Source of the DNA: an uncultured Bacteroidota bacterium
Lineage (GTDB): Bacteria > Bacteroidota > Bacteroidia > Chitinophagales > Chitinophagaceae
Length of the DNA: 64,000 bases
Direction of reading: 5' to 3'
Assembly: GCA_903853805.1 (NCBI GenBank)
Contig: CAINUN010000100.1
Coordinates: 1-64,000 of the forward strand
Shown here: positions 63,606 through 64,000 of the stretch, one piece after another
Layout: each line of letters opens with the position of its first letter
How positions within the stretch are numbered: position 1 is the stretch's first letter
Made by a program: the position numbers and the translations under genes
Notes under the pieces: model-generated
What the model saw: only the letters and a program-made list of their open reading frames with translations
The model's database searches: none
Told to the model about the DNA's origin: nothing

Positions 63606-64000
63606 ATGAAACATCGTTACTCACTAGTAGTTTGTTGTTTTGTTTTTTTGGCACTTGTTTTTACACGAACTGCAATTCCAAAATACACATCCCACAAACA
63701 ACTTCAAGTGACAACATGGGATGCTTTCGGGTACTACATGTATTTACCTTCCATCTTCATTTACCACGATTATAAAAAACTAAACTGGCTAAAAGAAAAA
63801 GACAAACTGTATGAATTAACAGGTGGTAATGGATGGCAAGCTATTCAAGAAACAAATGGTAATTACGTGTTTAAATATCTTGGTGGAGTAGCCATTTTAG
63901 AAATGCCTTTCTTTTTTGTAGGTCATTTTGCAGCAAAGGTTTTCAATTATCCACAAGACAGTTTTTCCCTTCCTTATCAGTATTCACTAGCCTACGGAAT
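63606..64000 (+). CDS. N-terminal part of a membrane protein (GT-C-like; runs off the window)
   Basis: Open from ATG 63606 to the end of the window (131 complete codons). It begins MKHRYSLVVCCFVFLALVF, TM1, followed by an outer-loop segment VTTWDAFGYYMYLPSIFIYH with an Asp-aromatic pattern as in GT-C glycosyltransferases of Bacteroidota, then VAILEMPFFFVGHFAAKVF, a second hydrophobic helix. It starts seven bases after the nnr stop, probably co-transcribed. The rest lies outside the window, so the family remains tentative. Confidence 0.7.
   Translation, partial: MKHRYSLVVCCFVFLALVFTRTAIPKYTSHKQLQVTTWDAFGYYMYLPSIFIYHDYKKLNWLKEKDKLYELTGGNGWQAIQETNGNYVFKYLGGVAILEMPFFFVGHFAAKVFNYPQDSFSLPYQYSLAYG

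Noticed and set aside
1..64000. tRNA or rRNA genes
   Set aside because: I looked for T-arm-like GGTTCGAATC patterns and rRNA cores in the intergenic gaps and saw none; a tRNAscan-SE or Infernal run would be decisive.

Overview
The window looks like a chromosomal segment of a Bacteroidota bacterium, probably a Chitinophagales/Sphingobacteriales-type lineage (the lineage below phylum is inference). The DNA is AT-rich. Seven complete or partial proteins end in a type IX secretion system (T9SS) type A sorting domain, and an eighth is cut by the left edge. Promoters fit the Bacteroidota consensus TTTG-N19-TAnnTTTG, Shine-Dalgarno signals are weak, and several families are typical of the phylum (RicT/PSP1, DUF4834, YfhO). 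No rRNA, tRNA, CRISPR array, transposase or phage gene was recognised.

Layout. 1-9.3 kb: end of a T9SS cargo gene, then on the minus strand an O-antigen ligase/polymerase-like gene and a chain-length regulator downstream of prfA, and the rimP-nusA-infB translation/transcription operon with a possible leader attenuator. 9.4-21 kb: a metal-handling region. A minus-strand operon encodes an HYCMG Cys-rich secreted protein, an HMA copper-chaperone-like protein, a CusA/CzcA-type RND pump split into two overlapping ORFs, a TolC-like factor and two CusB-like adaptors with heavy-metal-binding N-termini. It is followed by three 21-bp direct repeats and a second operon of three paralogous T9SS-secreted thioredoxin-like proteins plus an outer-membrane barrel with a CC motif.

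21-32 kb: housekeeping and conserved genes (RND adaptor, gpsA, a methylmalonyl-CoA mutase catalytic subunit, ricT, an IscA-type Fe-S protein, frr, rpsT) and a large T9SS protein. 32.3-37 kb: an accessory stretch with a YoeB-type toxin-antitoxin locus whose toxin is interrupted by an amber codon, an orphan gene behind a very AT-rich palindromic region, and a copper-associated set (YHYH-domain T9SS protein, MbnH-like di-heme protein, MbnP-like protein). 37-49.3 kb: YfhO-like and GT-C membrane proteins, an M13 peptidase, a polysaccharide-initiation operon (Gfo/Idh/MocA oxidoreductase, lipoprotein, WcaJ-like transferase) and pdhB.

49.6-64 kb: miaE, an MFS transporter, rimM-trmD-rplS, T9SS and outer-membrane proteins, a Rieske-porin pair, metG, the bifunctional NAD(P)HX repair enzyme gene and the start of a membrane protein. 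Short tandem or palindromic repeats occupy several intergenic gaps.

The most interesting unit is the pair of operons at 9.6-21 kb, which may couple inner-membrane metal efflux to secreted thioredoxin-fold proteins. Next are the MbnP/MbnH/YHYH cluster and the amber-interrupted toxin. All functional assignments are from reading the sequence; no database search was run.
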